Of a DNA stretch of 64,000 nucleotides, positions 55,492 through 64,000 are shown one piece after another. The stretch comes from Brenneria populi (lineage in GTDB: Bacteria; Pseudomonadota; Gammaproteobacteria; Enterobacterales; Enterobacteriaceae): contig NZ_JAYWTM010000020.1 of NCBI RefSeq assembly GCF_036016195.1, positions 62,001 to 126,000 on the forward strand, written 5' to 3'. Below the pieces are notes generated by a model. The model made no database searches and was not told the DNA's origin. It worked only from the letters and a program-made list of their open reading frames with translations. Position numbers and translations under genes: made by a program. The stretch's first letter is position 1; each line of letters starts with the position of its first letter.

Positions 55492-56446
55492 CGCCTTTCA
55501 CTTTGACTCCCTGGTATGGGATTGGCCCATCGCCATCTATCTGCTGCTCGTGGGCATCTCCGCCGGGATGGTGTCACTGTCCATCTTGATTAAATATTAT
55601 GTGCCCGCCGAATACAGCGGCAGCAATACCATCATCAAATCGACCGCGATCGTTGCGCCGCTGGTCGTTGTCGTCGGCCTGGTGATCCTGATTTTTCACC
55701 TTACCCGCCCGTTAACATTCTGGCACCTGATGATTTTCTACAATCCCACGTCCATTATGTCGCTCGGGGTGATGCTATTTCAGGTCTATTTTGTGGCGAT
55801 CGCCTTATGGATTATCAGCCTTTACCGCGAGGGGCTGCTCCATCTGATAGAAACCCGGCTGCGCCGTCCGCGCTTGACCGCGCTGGCGCAAAAGGTCACT
55901 GCGGCGATCGCCGGCAAGGCCGGATGGATTGAGAAAACGTTGCTGGTGCTGGCCATTCTGCTCGGCTGTTATACCGGTTTCCTGCTCTCCGCGCTGAAAT
56001 CGTTCCCCATGCTGAACAACCCGGTTCTGCCCGTGCTGTTTCTGGCGTCCGGCACCACTTCCGGGATTGCGGTGGCGATGCTGGTCAACGCCATGAGCCG
56101 CAATCACTCCGCCAATAGCGCGACCATCCACTTTATTCATAAAATAGAGAATCCGGTGGTGTACGCCGAACTGTTCCTGTTGTTCGCCTTCTTCGTCGGC
56201 CTTTTCCTCGGCGGCGGGCAGAAAACGGTGGCGGCGCATACCGCGCTCAGCGGATTCTGGGGCGGGGTATTCTGGATCGGCATCATCGGCCTAGGGATCG
56301 CCGTACCGTTAATCGCCAGCTTTATCCGCGGCAAACAGCATCAGTCCGGCAGAGGCGGTCTGATCGCCATGGCGGCATTAAGCCTGTTCGGGGTGTTTCT
56401 GCTGCGGCTGTTCGTGCTCTACGCCGGACAAATGACGGTGGCCTAA
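55484..56446 (+). CDS. nrfD: Quinol-oxidising membrane subunit NrfD
   Basis: Inner-membrane protein of 320 residues (E. coli NrfD 318) with eight or nine helices of the NrfD/PsrC family. The start is FDSLVWDWPIAIYLLLVGIS, a typical NrfD N terminus with the quinol-site WDWPIAIYL motif. It overlaps nrfC by 8 bases. The family also serves polysulfide, tetrathionate and DMSO reductases, so with no nrfA nearby the physiological acceptor cannot be named. Confidence 0.92.
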   Translation: MLNAFHFDSLVWDWPIAIYLLLVGISAGMVSLSILIKYYVPAEYSGSNTIIKSTAIVAPLVVVVGLVILIFHLTRPLTFWHLMIFYNPTSIMSLGVMLFQVYFVAIALWIISLYREGLLHLIETRLRRPRLTALAQKVTAAIAGKAGWIEKTLLVLAILLGCYTGFLLSALKSFPMLNNPVLPVLFLASGTTSGIAVAMLVNAMSRNHSANSATIHFIHKIENPVVYAELFLLFAFFVGLFLGGGQKTVAAHTALSGFWGGVFWIGIIGLGIAVPLIASFIRGKQHQSGRGGLIAMAALSLFGVFLLRLFVLYAGQMTVA

Positions 56447-56450
56447 ACCG

Positions 56451-57827
56451 ATGAATACGTCATGGGTCCTATTCTGGATTGCATCCATCACATTTTTCAT
56501 GCAATCCCTGGATACCACCATGCTGTATGTCTCCATCCCAGCCATTGCCGGTTCGCTGCACCAGCCGGTGCTGCGTATGGAAACCATCGTGATTTCCTAC
56601 GTCATCACCGTGGTCGCGTTTACGCCGGTCAATGGCTGGCTGGCCGAACGTTGCGGTGAAAGAAAAACCTACCTGCTGGCCATCGGCATATTTATGCTGG
56701 GGTCGCTGCTGTGCATCACCGCGGACTCCGTCATCAGCCTGAGCGCGTTTCGTTTTATTCAGGGGATCGGCGGAGCGCTGATGCTGCCTATTATCAGAAC
56801 CGTGATCTTAAGAACCACGCCGCAGTCAATGAAGCTGATATTCCTTAACCGCATCACGCTGCTCGGCTTATTGGGAACCATGATCGGCCCGGTGCTGGGC
56901 AGCGTGCTGGTCGATCTGTTTTCGTGGCGCGTCATCTTTATCGCCAATATTCCCCTCTCCCTAGCCTGTCTGCTGCTGGCGCGAAAACATATTCCCGACG
57001 AAAGCGTCCCCATGACGCGGCGCGCCGATCCTTACGGCCTGGTGCTGATGGTATTAATGCTGTTTATGGCCGCGTTCACGCTCACCGCCATGCCGAAAAA
57101 CATCATCCCCGCGCCGCTCGCCCTGCTGCTTTGCCTATCGGCGACGGGTTTGGCGTACCTTTACTTCAAGCGGGACATCACCAAAAGAGAGGCGCTATTT
57201 CCCGCGGAACTCTTTGAGATAAGAACGTTCTCCATCGGCATCCTCGGCGGTATTCTCACCCGGGTGCTGTTGTCATCCACGCCGGTCGTGCTCTCATTGA
57301 TGCTGCAGACGACCCTGGAGTGCAAACCGGTTGAAACCAGTATTATTCTGCTGCTTTTCTCCACCGGCGCGCTGCTGTCGAAAATGATTTTCGAACCGAT
57401 GATCAGGCGAACGGGCTACCGTAGGCTGCTGATGATCACCACCGGATTTACCTCGCTGTTCATTCTTGCCTTGAGTTTCGCCGTGCAGGAAAAATCCATG
57501 ATGCAGATCGGCGTCATCGCCGCCATCCTCGGGATATTGATTTCGACGCTGCATTCGGCGGAAAACACGCTGGCGTTCAGCAACCTGAACAACGCCACCT
57601 ATAATAGCGGCAATAACCTGCTGACCATCACGCAATTAATCTCGGTCATGATCAGCATGGCGCTCACCTTTCCGGTGCTGCGCTTCCTGTCCCGCTATGA
57701 GATCGCCTTGAATTTAAACAGCTTCAGCCTACTGTTTTTACTACTGGGGATTGGGTTGCCGATCTGCTGCCTGGTATTCAAACGTCTGAACGAAGAGGAC
57801 GGCCACCACTTCATCCACGGCAGATGA
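56451..57827 (+). CDS. MFS drug transporter, DHA2/MdtD-like
   Basis: Inner-membrane transporter of 458 residues with thirteen to fourteen helices. FFMQSLDTTMLYVSIPAIAGSL and VISYVITVVAFTPVNGWLAERCGERKTYL are close to E. coli MdtD, as is GIGGALMLPIIRTVILR in helix 4-5. It begins four bases after nrfD, so it may be read from the same mRNA, though a functional link is not evident. Interestingly mdtABC in this window lacks its usual mdtD neighbour. It converges on alkB with a single base between the two stop codons. Confidence 0.88.
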   Translation: MNTSWVLFWIASITFFMQSLDTTMLYVSIPAIAGSLHQPVLRMETIVISYVITVVAFTPVNGWLAERCGERKTYLLAIGIFMLGSLLCITADSVISLSAFRFIQGIGGALMLPIIRTVILRTTPQSMKLIFLNRITLLGLLGTMIGPVLGSVLVDLFSWRVIFIANIPLSLACLLLARKHIPDESVPMTRRADPYGLVLMVLMLFMAAFTLTAMPKNIIPAPLALLLCLSATGLAYLYFKRDITKREALFPAELFEIRTFSIGILGGILTRVLLSSTPVVLSLMLQTTLECKPVETSIILLLFSTGALLSKMIFEPMIRRTGYRRLLMITTGFTSLFILALSFAVQEKSMMQIGVIAAILGILISTLHSAENTLAFSNLNNATYNSGNNLLTITQLISVMISMALTFPVLRFLSRYEIALNLNSFSLLFLLLGIGLPICCLVFKRLNEEDGHHFIHGR

Positions 57828-57828
57828 T

Positions 57829-58488
57829 TCAGCGCCCCGCTTTACGAAACGTCAGGTTAAAACGGCACATTCCCGGCAAAAACGCGGGCGTCGATCCGGC
57901 CTTCAGCGGCAAAACGCCGTGGTAGCGCAGCCGGGATTCGCCGCCCCAGACCAGCGCATCGCCATGCGCCAGCGGCAGGCGCTGCGTCCGGTCGCCGCGC
58001 CTCATGCCGCCCCACAGAAACATCGCGTTCAGCCCCAGGGAGAAAGAGACGATAGGCTGCCGATAGTCACGCTCATCCTTATCCTGATGCAGCGATAGCC
58101 GGGCGCCGACATCGTAACGATTAATCAGGCAGGCGTCCGGTTCGAAACCGCTGAAGCCGGCTTCGCCTGCGGCCTCTTGCGCCAGTCGGGAAAAGAGATC
58201 CGGCATCGCCGGCCAGCGTTGCCCGCTGAGCGGATCGATGGGGGAGTAGCGATACCCCGTTTCATCCGTTACCCAGCCAAGCGGTCCGCAGTTGCTCATC
58301 GCCACCGACATGGTATAGCCGCCCGGCGTTATCATATGGCGCAGCGGCGCGCGCGCGGTAACCGCATTAATCGCCGACATCAGCTCCGCCGCCTGCCGGT
58401 AGACGAAAGCGCGCAGAATAACCGCGCCGGGAGCCAGCCGTTCCGTCCGGCGCTGCGGCTCGTCCTGCTCAAACAGCTCAAGATTCAT
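57829..58488 (-). CDS. alkB: DNA/RNA alkylation repair dioxygenase AlkB
   Basis: Fe(II)/2-oxoglutarate dioxygenase of 219 residues (E. coli AlkB 216) that removes methyl groups from 1-methyladenine and 3-methylcytosine. The iron ligands His134, Asp136 (LSLHQDKDE) and His190 (LRYHGVLP), and the 2-oxoglutarate arginines in RFNLTFR, are present. The nucleotide-flip region MSVAMSNCGPLGWVTD is conserved. The ATG at 58488 overlaps the ada stop by 11 bases. The same frame stays open far into ada, but that extension only mirrors ada and is not part of the protein. Confidence 0.94.
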   Translation of the reverse strand: MNLELFEQDEPQRRTERLAPGAVILRAFVYRQAAELMSAINAVTARAPLRHMITPGGYTMSVAMSNCGPLGWVTDETGYRYSPIDPLSGQRWPAMPDLFSRLAQEAAGEAGFSGFEPDACLINRYDVGARLSLHQDKDERDYRQPIVSFSLGLNAMFLWGGMRRGDRTQRLPLAHGDALVWGGESRLRYHGVLPLKAGSTPAFLPGMCRFNLTFRKAGR

Positions 58489-59560
58489 CACCGGTGACGC
58501 CCCCCGCTTCTTTCGCCAATAGCGCCTTCTTACGCTCCACGCCCCAGCGATAGCCCGACGGCGAGCCATCCTGACGCACCACCCGGTGACACGGGATCGC
58601 CACCGCCAGGCGATTCGCGGCGCACGCTCCCGCCACCGCGCGCGACGCGGCGGGTAAACCGATGCCGGCGGCGATAGCGCCGTAGCTGGCCGTTTCGCCG
58701 ACGGGAATATCCCGCAAAGCCTGCCATACCCGCTGCTGGAAGAGCGTGCCGCGAATATCAAGCGGCAGCGCCAGTCCGATTTTCGGGGCTTCGACAAAGC
58801 CCACCACCTGCGCCATCCGTTGCTCGAAGGCGGCGTCGCCCCCCAGCAATCGCGCATTAGCGAACATCTCCTGCAGTTCATTCACCAGCTGCTGCGGGTC
58901 GTCCCCCAACAGAATGGCGCAAATCCCCCGTTCGCTTTCGGCCACCAGAATATCGCCCACCGAACAGACGCCGACGGCGAAGCGGATCGTCATACCCTGC
59001 CCTTTGCGCCGAAACGTTTTCGGCGTCATCCCCAGTCGCGCGGCGGACTCAGCGTAACAGCGGCCGGTCGAACGGTAGCCGGCATCCAGCATCACAGCGG
59101 TAATCTGGCCGTTTTTCATCAGTTGGTCGCGCAGCTGCCGCTGCCGCTGCGCGTCGGCATACTGTTTCGGCGTGACGCCGGTGAGGGTTTTAAACAGACG
59201 GTGAAAATAGAACGGGCTTAGCCCGACATTTTGCGCCAGCGCCTTCAGCTCCGGCGCCTTGTCGGCCTGCTCGATAATCCGACAGGCCCGGGCGATCTGC
59301 CGCGTATGCTGCTCTTCCCGCGATATCCGCCCCTGGCGGCAGCGCTTGCAGGGACGAAACCCCGCCGCCTGCGCCTCGTCGGCGGTGGCGAAGAACAGCA
59401 CATTTTCGCGCTTTGGCCGGCGCGACGCGCAGGAGGGCGCGCAATATACGCCGGTCGTTTTTACCGCGTAAATAAAGCTGCCGTCCGCCGCCTTATTACG
59501 CGCCAGCACCGCCAGCCAGCGTGATTCGTCGCTCTTATGGAGGTCATCGACAGGTTTCAT
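58478..59560 (-). CDS. ada: Ada methyltransferase and transcriptional activator
   Basis: Bifunctional protein of 360 residues. The N-terminal zinc domain has Cys40, Cys44, Cys71 and Cys74 (VYCAPSC and CKRC); the first is the methyl-phosphotriester acceptor. An AraC-type helix-turn-helix region (about 90-180) follows. The C-terminal domain is an O6-methylguanine methyltransferase with the acceptor Cys324 in IPCHRVVRQDGSPSGYRWG. Methylated Ada activates its own operon and alkA through the Ada box at 59641-59653. alkB lies directly downstream in the same mRNA. Confidence 0.95.
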   Translation of the reverse strand: MKPVDDLHKSDESRWLAVLARNKAADGSFIYAVKTTGVYCAPSCASRRPKRENVLFFATADEAQAAGFRPCKRCRQGRISREEQHTRQIARACRIIEQADKAPELKALAQNVGLSPFYFHRLFKTLTGVTPKQYADAQRQRQLRDQLMKNGQITAVMLDAGYRSTGRCYAESAARLGMTPKTFRRKGQGMTIRFAVGVCSVGDILVAESERGICAILLGDDPQQLVNELQEMFANARLLGGDAAFEQRMAQVVGFVEAPKIGLALPLDIRGTLFQQRVWQALRDIPVGETASYGAIAAGIGLPAASRAVAGACAANRLAVAIPCHRVVRQDGSPSGYRWGVERKKALLAKEAGGVTGDES

Positions 59561-59640
59561 GCTTTCGCTCCCACATGAGAAATTACGTCAGTGTTATTTC
59601 AAACCATAAGATGAATACCCATCCCGCACACGTCCAACTC

Positions 59641-59653
59641 TTGCTTTTTAATT
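59641..59653 (-). promoter_or_regulatory. Ada box between ada and the glycosylase gene
   Basis: On the minus strand AATTAAAAAGCAA fits AAT-N6-GCAA, the A-box/B-box layout of the Ada operator (AATTAAAGCGCAA in E. coli as remembered). It lies 81 bases before ada and about 97 before the divergent glycosylase gene. For the glycosylase, a -10-like TATACT sits at 59686-59691, so the box would lie just upstream of its -35 region. Confidence 0.6.
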
Positions 59654-59749
59654 CCGCGGCGCTGCACTGCCGATGACAATCGCACTATACTGCCATCTGC
59701 GCCCGGCGTTTTAACGCTTAATACTATCACCAGACAGGCCAGTTCGTTT

Positions 59750-60430
59750 ATGACATCCCATCGCCAGCAGGACTTCCACCGGCGGGCCATAGCCCATCTT
59801 GGTTCGCTTAACGAGCGCTGGGCCCGGCTGATATCCCATATCGGCGACTGCCGCCACCGAACCGCGCCGCACAGGGAGCCCTACGAAGCATTGATTCGCG
59901 CGGTGGCGTACCAGCAGCTGACCGCCCGCGCGGGCGATGCCATGATGGCCAAACTGCTGCGCGTTTATGACTCCGCCGGGCACAGCTTTCCCAGCGCGGA
60001 GCAAATCGCCGCCAGTTCCGCCGATACGCTAAGGGAGTGCGGCTTTTCCGCCCGGAAGGCCGACACGCTGCATGCCATCGCTCAGGGCGCGCTCAGCGGA
60101 TTGGTTCCCACCCTGCGACAGGCGCAAACAATGAACGACGAAGCGCTTATCGAACGCCTCTGCGCCTTAAAAGGCATCGGGCGCTGGACGGTGGAAATGT
60201 TTCTGATTTACTCGCTTGAACGCCCGGATATTATGCCGCTGGACGATCTGGGGATTAAACAAGGGCTGCGCTATGTTTACGATCTACAGGCAACGCCGAC
60301 GCGTCATACCCTGCGCGAACTGAGCCACGCCTGCCGCCCTTATCGCACCATCGCCTCCTGGTACCTGTGGCGGACGCCGTCGCTGCCCGACTACCAGGAA
60401 TTCAAAAAAACGCTGCGCCAAGCCCGCTGA
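59750..60430 (+). CDS. DNA-3-methyladenine glycosylase II (AlkA/MAG family)
   Basis: HhH-GPD glycosylase of 226 residues that removes 3-methyladenine and related bases. The helix-hairpin-helix LCALKGIGRWTVEMFLI (about 138-154) and the catalytic aspartate in IMPLDDLGIKQGL (Asp165/Asp166) are clear. It lacks the N-terminal beta domain of E. coli AlkA (282 residues) and so is closer in form to short MAG-type enzymes, for example yeast Mag1. It is divergent from ada across a shared Ada box, so it is very likely part of the adaptive response. Confidence 0.9.
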   Translation: MTSHRQQDFHRRAIAHLGSLNERWARLISHIGDCRHRTAPHREPYEALIRAVAYQQLTARAGDAMMAKLLRVYDSAGHSFPSAEQIAASSADTLRECGFSARKADTLHAIAQGALSGLVPTLRQAQTMNDEALIERLCALKGIGRWTVEMFLIYSLERPDIMPLDDLGIKQGLRYVYDLQATPTRHTLRELSHACRPYRTIASWYLWRTPSLPDYQEFKKTLRQAR

Positions 60431-60462
60431 AGCCCCCGCGCAAAGCTATCGCGCGAGGCCGA

Positions 60463-60927
60463 TCAGCGCGGGCGGGAGCTCGCGGACACAGGGCGCGCGC
60501 GCTCGCTTCGGCGACGACCAACCCGCGCCCGCAGGCTATCGTAGAGCCAGTTGTAGGCCACGGTATAAGGCAGGAAAAACAGGAAAAAGCCGATCTCGAC
60601 CTTCAGCGCCTGCCACAGCGTAATATTCAGCATCCACGCCGCCAGCGGCAGGCCGATTAATATAAATCCGCCTTCAAAACCCAGCGCGTGGCCTATCCTC
60701 ACCGGCAGACGCCGTTTAAACCGCTCGGCGGGCCAGAGCCGATCGAATACCGTGTTATAAATAATGTTCCACACCATCGCGACGCTGGATAACATGATCG
60801 CCAGCGCCCCGATAGCAAATACAGGCTTATCCAGTATCCAGGCGCCCGCCGGCGCACAAATCAGCAGCGCGATAAGTTCAAAGCCCAGCGCATGAATAAT
60901 ACGTTCGCCTACCGTTTTCTTTTGCAT
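60463..60927 (-). CDS. PACE-family membrane transporter (chlorhexidine-type efflux)
   Basis: Inner-membrane protein of 154 residues made of two tandem bacterial transmembrane pair domains, four helices in all. The opening ERIIHALGFELIALLICAP and its repeat GHALGFEGGFILIGLPLAAW, each with the conserved Glu, and VWNIIYNTVFDRLWP and YTVAYNWLYDSLRARV are hallmarks of the AceI/PACE exporters, which pump biocides and short diamines. I chose the ATG at 60927; an ATG at 60954 is also possible. It is divergent from a LysR regulator, the usual arrangement for aceI-aceR. Its ribosome site is weak. Confidence 0.85.
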   Translation of the reverse strand: MQKKTVGERIIHALGFELIALLICAPAGAWILDKPVFAIGALAIMLSSVAMVWNIIYNTVFDRLWPAERFKRRLPVRIGHALGFEGGFILIGLPLAAWMLNITLWQALKVEIGFFLFFLPYTVAYNWLYDSLRARVGRRRSERARPVSASSRPR

Positions 60928-61067
60928 GACACATTCACTTTTTAGCTCGGACATGGTTAACGATTCTCTGGTTACGGCCGCTATTTTTAGCCGTTCCACG
61001 TCTATTCTCATCGTAATAACTGATAGAATAAAATTAGAAACCATCGGAAAAAGCGATATATCAAGAT

Positions 61068-61949
61068 ATGCGTTACTCACCGGAATCCCTACTGGCGTTC
61101 ACCGCCGCCATCAACACCGGATCGTTTTCGGCCGCCGCCCGGCATTTGCATAAAAGCCAGTCCACCATCAGCGGCGCCATCGCCAATCTGGAAGCGGATT
61201 TAGGGCTGATCCTGTTCGATCGCTCCGGCCATCAACCGGTTTTGACGCCGGCGGGCAAAAAGATACAGGCGTATGTTCAGGCGATCCTCTCCGCCAGCGA
61301 AATGCTGGATGAAGCGGCGATCAGGCTGGCCGCCGATATCGAGCCCCGCCTGACGTTCGTGCTGTCCGACACCTGGAAAACCGCGCATTACGAACCGGTG
61401 CTGCACCGCTTCGCGCGGCGTTTCCCCGATATTGAATTTGAGTGTCTGATTGCAGAAGATGACGATGTGATCGATTTGCTGCAGTCGCGGCGCGCCCACG
61501 TCGGGCTGGTGCGCGCGCAGCCCGCTTATCCGCCGGACATCGCCACTTCCCGCTCGCGGATAAAAACGGAAATGGCGATATTCGTCGCCGCGACCCATCC
61601 GCTGGCGGCGGAAAAAAATGCGACCCGCAGCCAGCTCGCCACCGTGCGCCAGCTCTATCTGAACACCTATAAACGCAGCGACAGGCTGCAGGTCGAAGGC
61701 GTCGCCTGGTCCGCGCCGTCCTACCTTATGCTGCTGGAGATGGCGGAGCAGGGTTTCGGCTGGAGCATTCTGCCGCGCTGGCTGGTTTCACAGTTCGGAC
61801 ACCGCAATTTGGTGGAGCTGAACATTGCGGGCTGGCCGCAACTCATTGATGTGGATATCGCCTGGTCCAAGCCCTATCCGCCGGGACCGGCGGGGCTATG
61901 GATGATCGATAATCTGCTGGCGCAGCAGGAAAGTGCCGCAATACCCTAA
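61068..61949 (+). CDS. LysR-family regulator next to the PACE transporter
   Basis: Regulator of 293 residues. The helix-turn-helix (about 1-60) reads LLAFTAAINTGSFSAAARHLHKSQSTISGAIANLEADLG. The effector domain is variable; it carries RLTFVLSDTWK and LLEMAEQGFGWSILPRWLV. Its gene diverges from the PACE gene with a 140-base gap, so it probably activates the exporter in response to its substrate, as AceR does. Assignment rests on context only. Confidence 0.85.
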   Translation: MRYSPESLLAFTAAINTGSFSAAARHLHKSQSTISGAIANLEADLGLILFDRSGHQPVLTPAGKKIQAYVQAILSASEMLDEAAIRLAADIEPRLTFVLSDTWKTAHYEPVLHRFARRFPDIEFECLIAEDDDVIDLLQSRRAHVGLVRAQPAYPPDIATSRSRIKTEMAIFVAATHPLAAEKNATRSQLATVRQLYLNTYKRSDRLQVEGVAWSAPSYLMLLEMAEQGFGWSILPRWLVSQFGHRNLVELNIAGWPQLIDVDIAWSKPYPPGPAGLWMIDNLLAQQESAAIP

Positions 61950-62371
61950 ATTCATTTTTTAGGCGATAAATTTAAAAATAAGGGCTAATAAAATGATTAT
62001 TAGCCGCAATCGCCATCTATATTTTAATTAAAAAAATTAAAATAAATAAATTAACAAAGCAGGTATTAATAACACATCCTGTTTGATTACAAACATTTTA
62101 CTTTTTCATTTAACCGCAAATAAAACGATGTTTGCATGATTTTCTTATCAAGAATGTGATGCAGCAAAGTAGCGTCTCCCGCCGCAAAACCCTACTATTC
62201 CAGGGTATATTACTTTGTATTCACGCCGAATGACGAAGAGCCTATCCCCATTACGCCTACTGGGATAGGCGCTAGGCCGCGGCGATAACGCCTGATACAA
62301 AAGTCATTAATAAGAAAATGCATCATACGGAATCTAATCCTACTAATAATATCAACGCAAGTGAGAAAAAA
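61950..62371. other. AT-rich region upstream of fumA
   Basis: 422 bases, strongly AT-rich around 61960-62150, as expected of an enterobacterial promoter region. I saw no gene and no unambiguous FNR, ArcA or CRP site. The fumA ribosome region (AAGTGAGAAAAAA) is weak. Confidence 0.5.
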
Positions 62372-64000
62372 ATGTCGAATAAACCCTTTTATTACCAAGA
62401 TCCTTTTCCACTCGGTGAGGATGACACCGAATATCGCCTTCTTAGCAGCGACTTTGTTTCCGTTACGCAATTCGAAGGCCAGGATATTCTCAAAATCGAT
62501 CCGCAGGCGCTGACCCTTCTCGCCCAGCAGGCCTTCCATGACGCCGCCTTCTTTTTACGCCCCTCTCATCAGCAGCAGGTCGCCGCCATTCTTCACGACC
62601 TGGAGGCCAGCGAAAACGATAAATATGTCGCCCTGCAGTTTCTGCGCAATTCCGAGATTGCCGCTAAAGGCATTCTGCCGACCTGCCAGGATACGGGCAC
62701 CGCGATTATTGTCGGCAAAAAAGGCCAGCGGGTCTGGACCGGCGCCAATGACGCCGAAGCGCTTTCCCATGGCGTTTACAACACCTTTATCGAGGATAAC
62801 CTGCGCTATTCGCAGAACGCGCCGCTGGATATGTATAAAGAGGTCAATACCGGCACCAACCTGCCGGCGCAGATCGACCTCTACAGCACCGAAGGCGAAG
62901 AGTATAAATTCCTGTTTGTCAGCAAAGGCGGCGGCTCCGCCAACAAGACCTATCTGTACCAGGAAACCAAGGCGCTGCTGAACCCCGAGAAACTGAAATC
63001 CTTCCTGCTGGAAAAGATGCGCACGCTGGGGACGGCCGCCTGCCCGCCATACCATATCGCCTTTGTTATCGGCGGCACCTCCGCCGAAACCACGTTAAAA
63101 ACCGTGAAGCTGGCGTCGACCAAATATTATGATGAACTGCCGACCGAAGGTAATGAACACGGGCGCGCCTTCCGCGATCTCGCGCTGGAGCAGGCGTTGC
63201 TGCAGGCCGCGCGCGACCTCGGCCTGGGCGCGCAGTTCGGCGGTAAATATTTCGCTCACGACGTGCGCGTCATCCGTCTGCCGCGCCACGGCGCGTCCTG
63301 TCCGGTCGGGATGGGCGTTTCCTGTTCGGCCGACCGCAATATCAAGGGTAAAATCAACCGCGCAGGGGTGTGGCTGGAGCAGCTTGAACACAATCCGGGT
63401 AAATATATCCCGGAAGCGCTGCGTAAAGCGGGCGAAGGCGAAGCGGTCAAAATCAACCTCAACCGCCCAATGGCGGAAATCCTGCAGGAGCTGTCGAAGT
63501 ATCCGGTATCGACCCGCCTCTCGCTGACCGGCACCATCATCGTCGGCCGCGATATCGCCCATGCCAAAATGAAGGAGCGCCTGGATAACGGCGAAGGTCT
63601 GCCGCAATACATCAAAGATCATCCGATCTACTACGCCGGCCCGGCGAAAACCCCCGCCGGCTACGCCTCCGGTTCGTTAGGCCCGACCACGGCCGGACGC
63701 ATGGACTCTTACGTGGATCTGCTGCAGGCCAACGGCGGCAGCATGATCATGCTGGCGAAAGGCAACCGCAGCCAGCAGGTGACCGACGCCTGCCACAAAC
63801 ATGGCGGTTTCTATCTCGGCAGTATCGGCGGCCCGGCGGCCATTCTGGCGCAGAACAGCATCAAGAGTCTGACCTGCGTGGAGTACCCGGAGCTGGGAAT
63901 GGAAGCGATCTGGAAGATTGAAGTGGAAGATTTCCCCGCCTTTATTCTGGTTGATGATAAAGGCAACGACTTCTACCAGATAATCCAATCCTCTCAATGC
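62372..64000 (+). CDS. fumA: Class I fumarate hydratase, 3' end cut by the window
   Basis: Iron-sulfur fumarase converting fumarate to malate in the citric acid cycle. 543 codons are present without a stop, against 548 residues in E. coli FumA, so only a few residues are missing. It begins MSNKPFYYQDPFPL like FumA. Cluster cysteines are in ILPTCQDTGT (Cys105), GTAACPPYH and VSCSADRN. The C-terminal half carries SLTGTIIVGRDIAHAKMKER and SLGPTTAGRMDSYVD. The close family member FumB (anaerobic) cannot be fully excluded; no dcuB is visible within the window. Confidence 0.93.
   Translation, partial: MSNKPFYYQDPFPLGEDDTEYRLLSSDFVSVTQFEGQDILKIDPQALTLLAQQAFHDAAFFLRPSHQQQVAAILHDLEASENDKYVALQFLRNSEIAAKGILPTCQDTGTAIIVGKKGQRVWTGANDAEALSHGVYNTFIEDNLRYSQNAPLDMYKEVNTGTNLPAQIDLYSTEGEEYKFLFVSKGGGSANKTYLYQETKALLNPEKLKSFLLEKMRTLGTAACPPYHIAFVIGGTSAETTLKTVKLASTKYYDELPTEGNEHGRAFRDLALEQALLQAARDLGLGAQFGGKYFAHDVRVIRLPRHGASCPVGMGVSCSADRNIKGKINRAGVWLEQLEHNPGKYIPEALRKAGEGEAVKINLNRPMAEILQELSKYPVSTRLSLTGTIIVGRDIAHAKMKERLDNGEGLPQYIKDHPIYYAGPAKTPAGYASGSLGPTTAGRMDSYVDLLQANGGSMIMLAKGNRSQQVTDACHKHGGFYLGSIGGPAAILAQNSIKSLTCVEYPELGMEAIWKIEVEDFPAFILVDDKGNDFYQIIQSSQC

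Noticed and set aside
57829..58881. Extension of alkB upstream to 58881 (an AlkB fusion protein)
   Set aside because: The extra N-terminal part is an out-of-frame reading of ada, while the ATG at 58488 gives the normal AlkB length and start.

Overview
The window is a stretch of a GC-rich enterobacterial chromosome. Close relatives of Escherichia coli genes (scrAB, gss, yghU, mdtABC, xapAB, mdtG, rspA/rspR/ydfI/ydfJ, nrfCD, ada-alkB, fumA) sit between dispersed ERIC-like palindromic repeats of a type common in soft-rot and tree-associated Pectobacteriaceae. I infer a plant-associated Enterobacterales host (Pectobacteriaceae or a near neighbour), but no marker gene fixes the genus. I saw no rRNA, tRNA, CRISPR array, prophage or full-length insertion sequence. 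All calls come from reading the sequence and from memory of the families; no database search was run.

Layout. 0.2-5.7 kb: a sensor kinase, a lipoprotein adaptor and an RND pump. 6.3-9.1 kb: sucrose operon scrAB with a perfect CRP site. 9.2-13.4 kb: glutathionylspermidine synthetase/amidase, an EamA exporter and YghU. 13.5-22.6 kb: a pentulose cluster (DeoR regulator, ribose-type ABC importer, L-xylulose kinase, 3-epimerase, and a divergent 4-epimerase) that would carry L-xylulose to D-xylulose 5-phosphate. 22.7-31.7 kb: mdtABC with its own outer-membrane factor. 31.9-33.9 kb: three overlapping genes for secreted proteins of unknown role. 34.3-41.2 kb: a pyrroline-carboxylate-reductase-like enzyme, a GntR regulator and a five-gene branched-chain-amino-acid-type ABC importer. 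41.3-44.6 kb: xapB (frameshifted), xapA and a divergent XapR-like regulator. 45-48.2 kb: mdtG, a phytase-like esterase and a small protein. 48.4-53.6 kb: rspR, ydfI, ydfJ and rspA. 54.8-57.8 kb: nrfCD without nrfAB, and an MdtD-like transporter. 57.8-60.4 kb: alkB and ada, divergent from an AlkA-type glycosylase around an Ada box. 60.5-61.9 kb: a PACE-type exporter and a divergent LysR regulator. 62.4-64 kb: fumA, cut by the window end.

The main unexpected structure is a family of four ~111-114 bp elements (5955, 11123, 24100, 35148). Each has ~18 bp inverted ends resembling those of IS4 and is flanked by 11 bp direct repeats, so it behaves like an IS4-type MITE. One copy lies inside the signal-peptide region of the mdt-linked outer-membrane factor and adds exactly 41 codons in frame. 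Other points of interest are the one-base frameshift in xapB, a Ser/Thr-rich insert in MdtB, the orphan nrfCD pair and the secreted three-gene operon.
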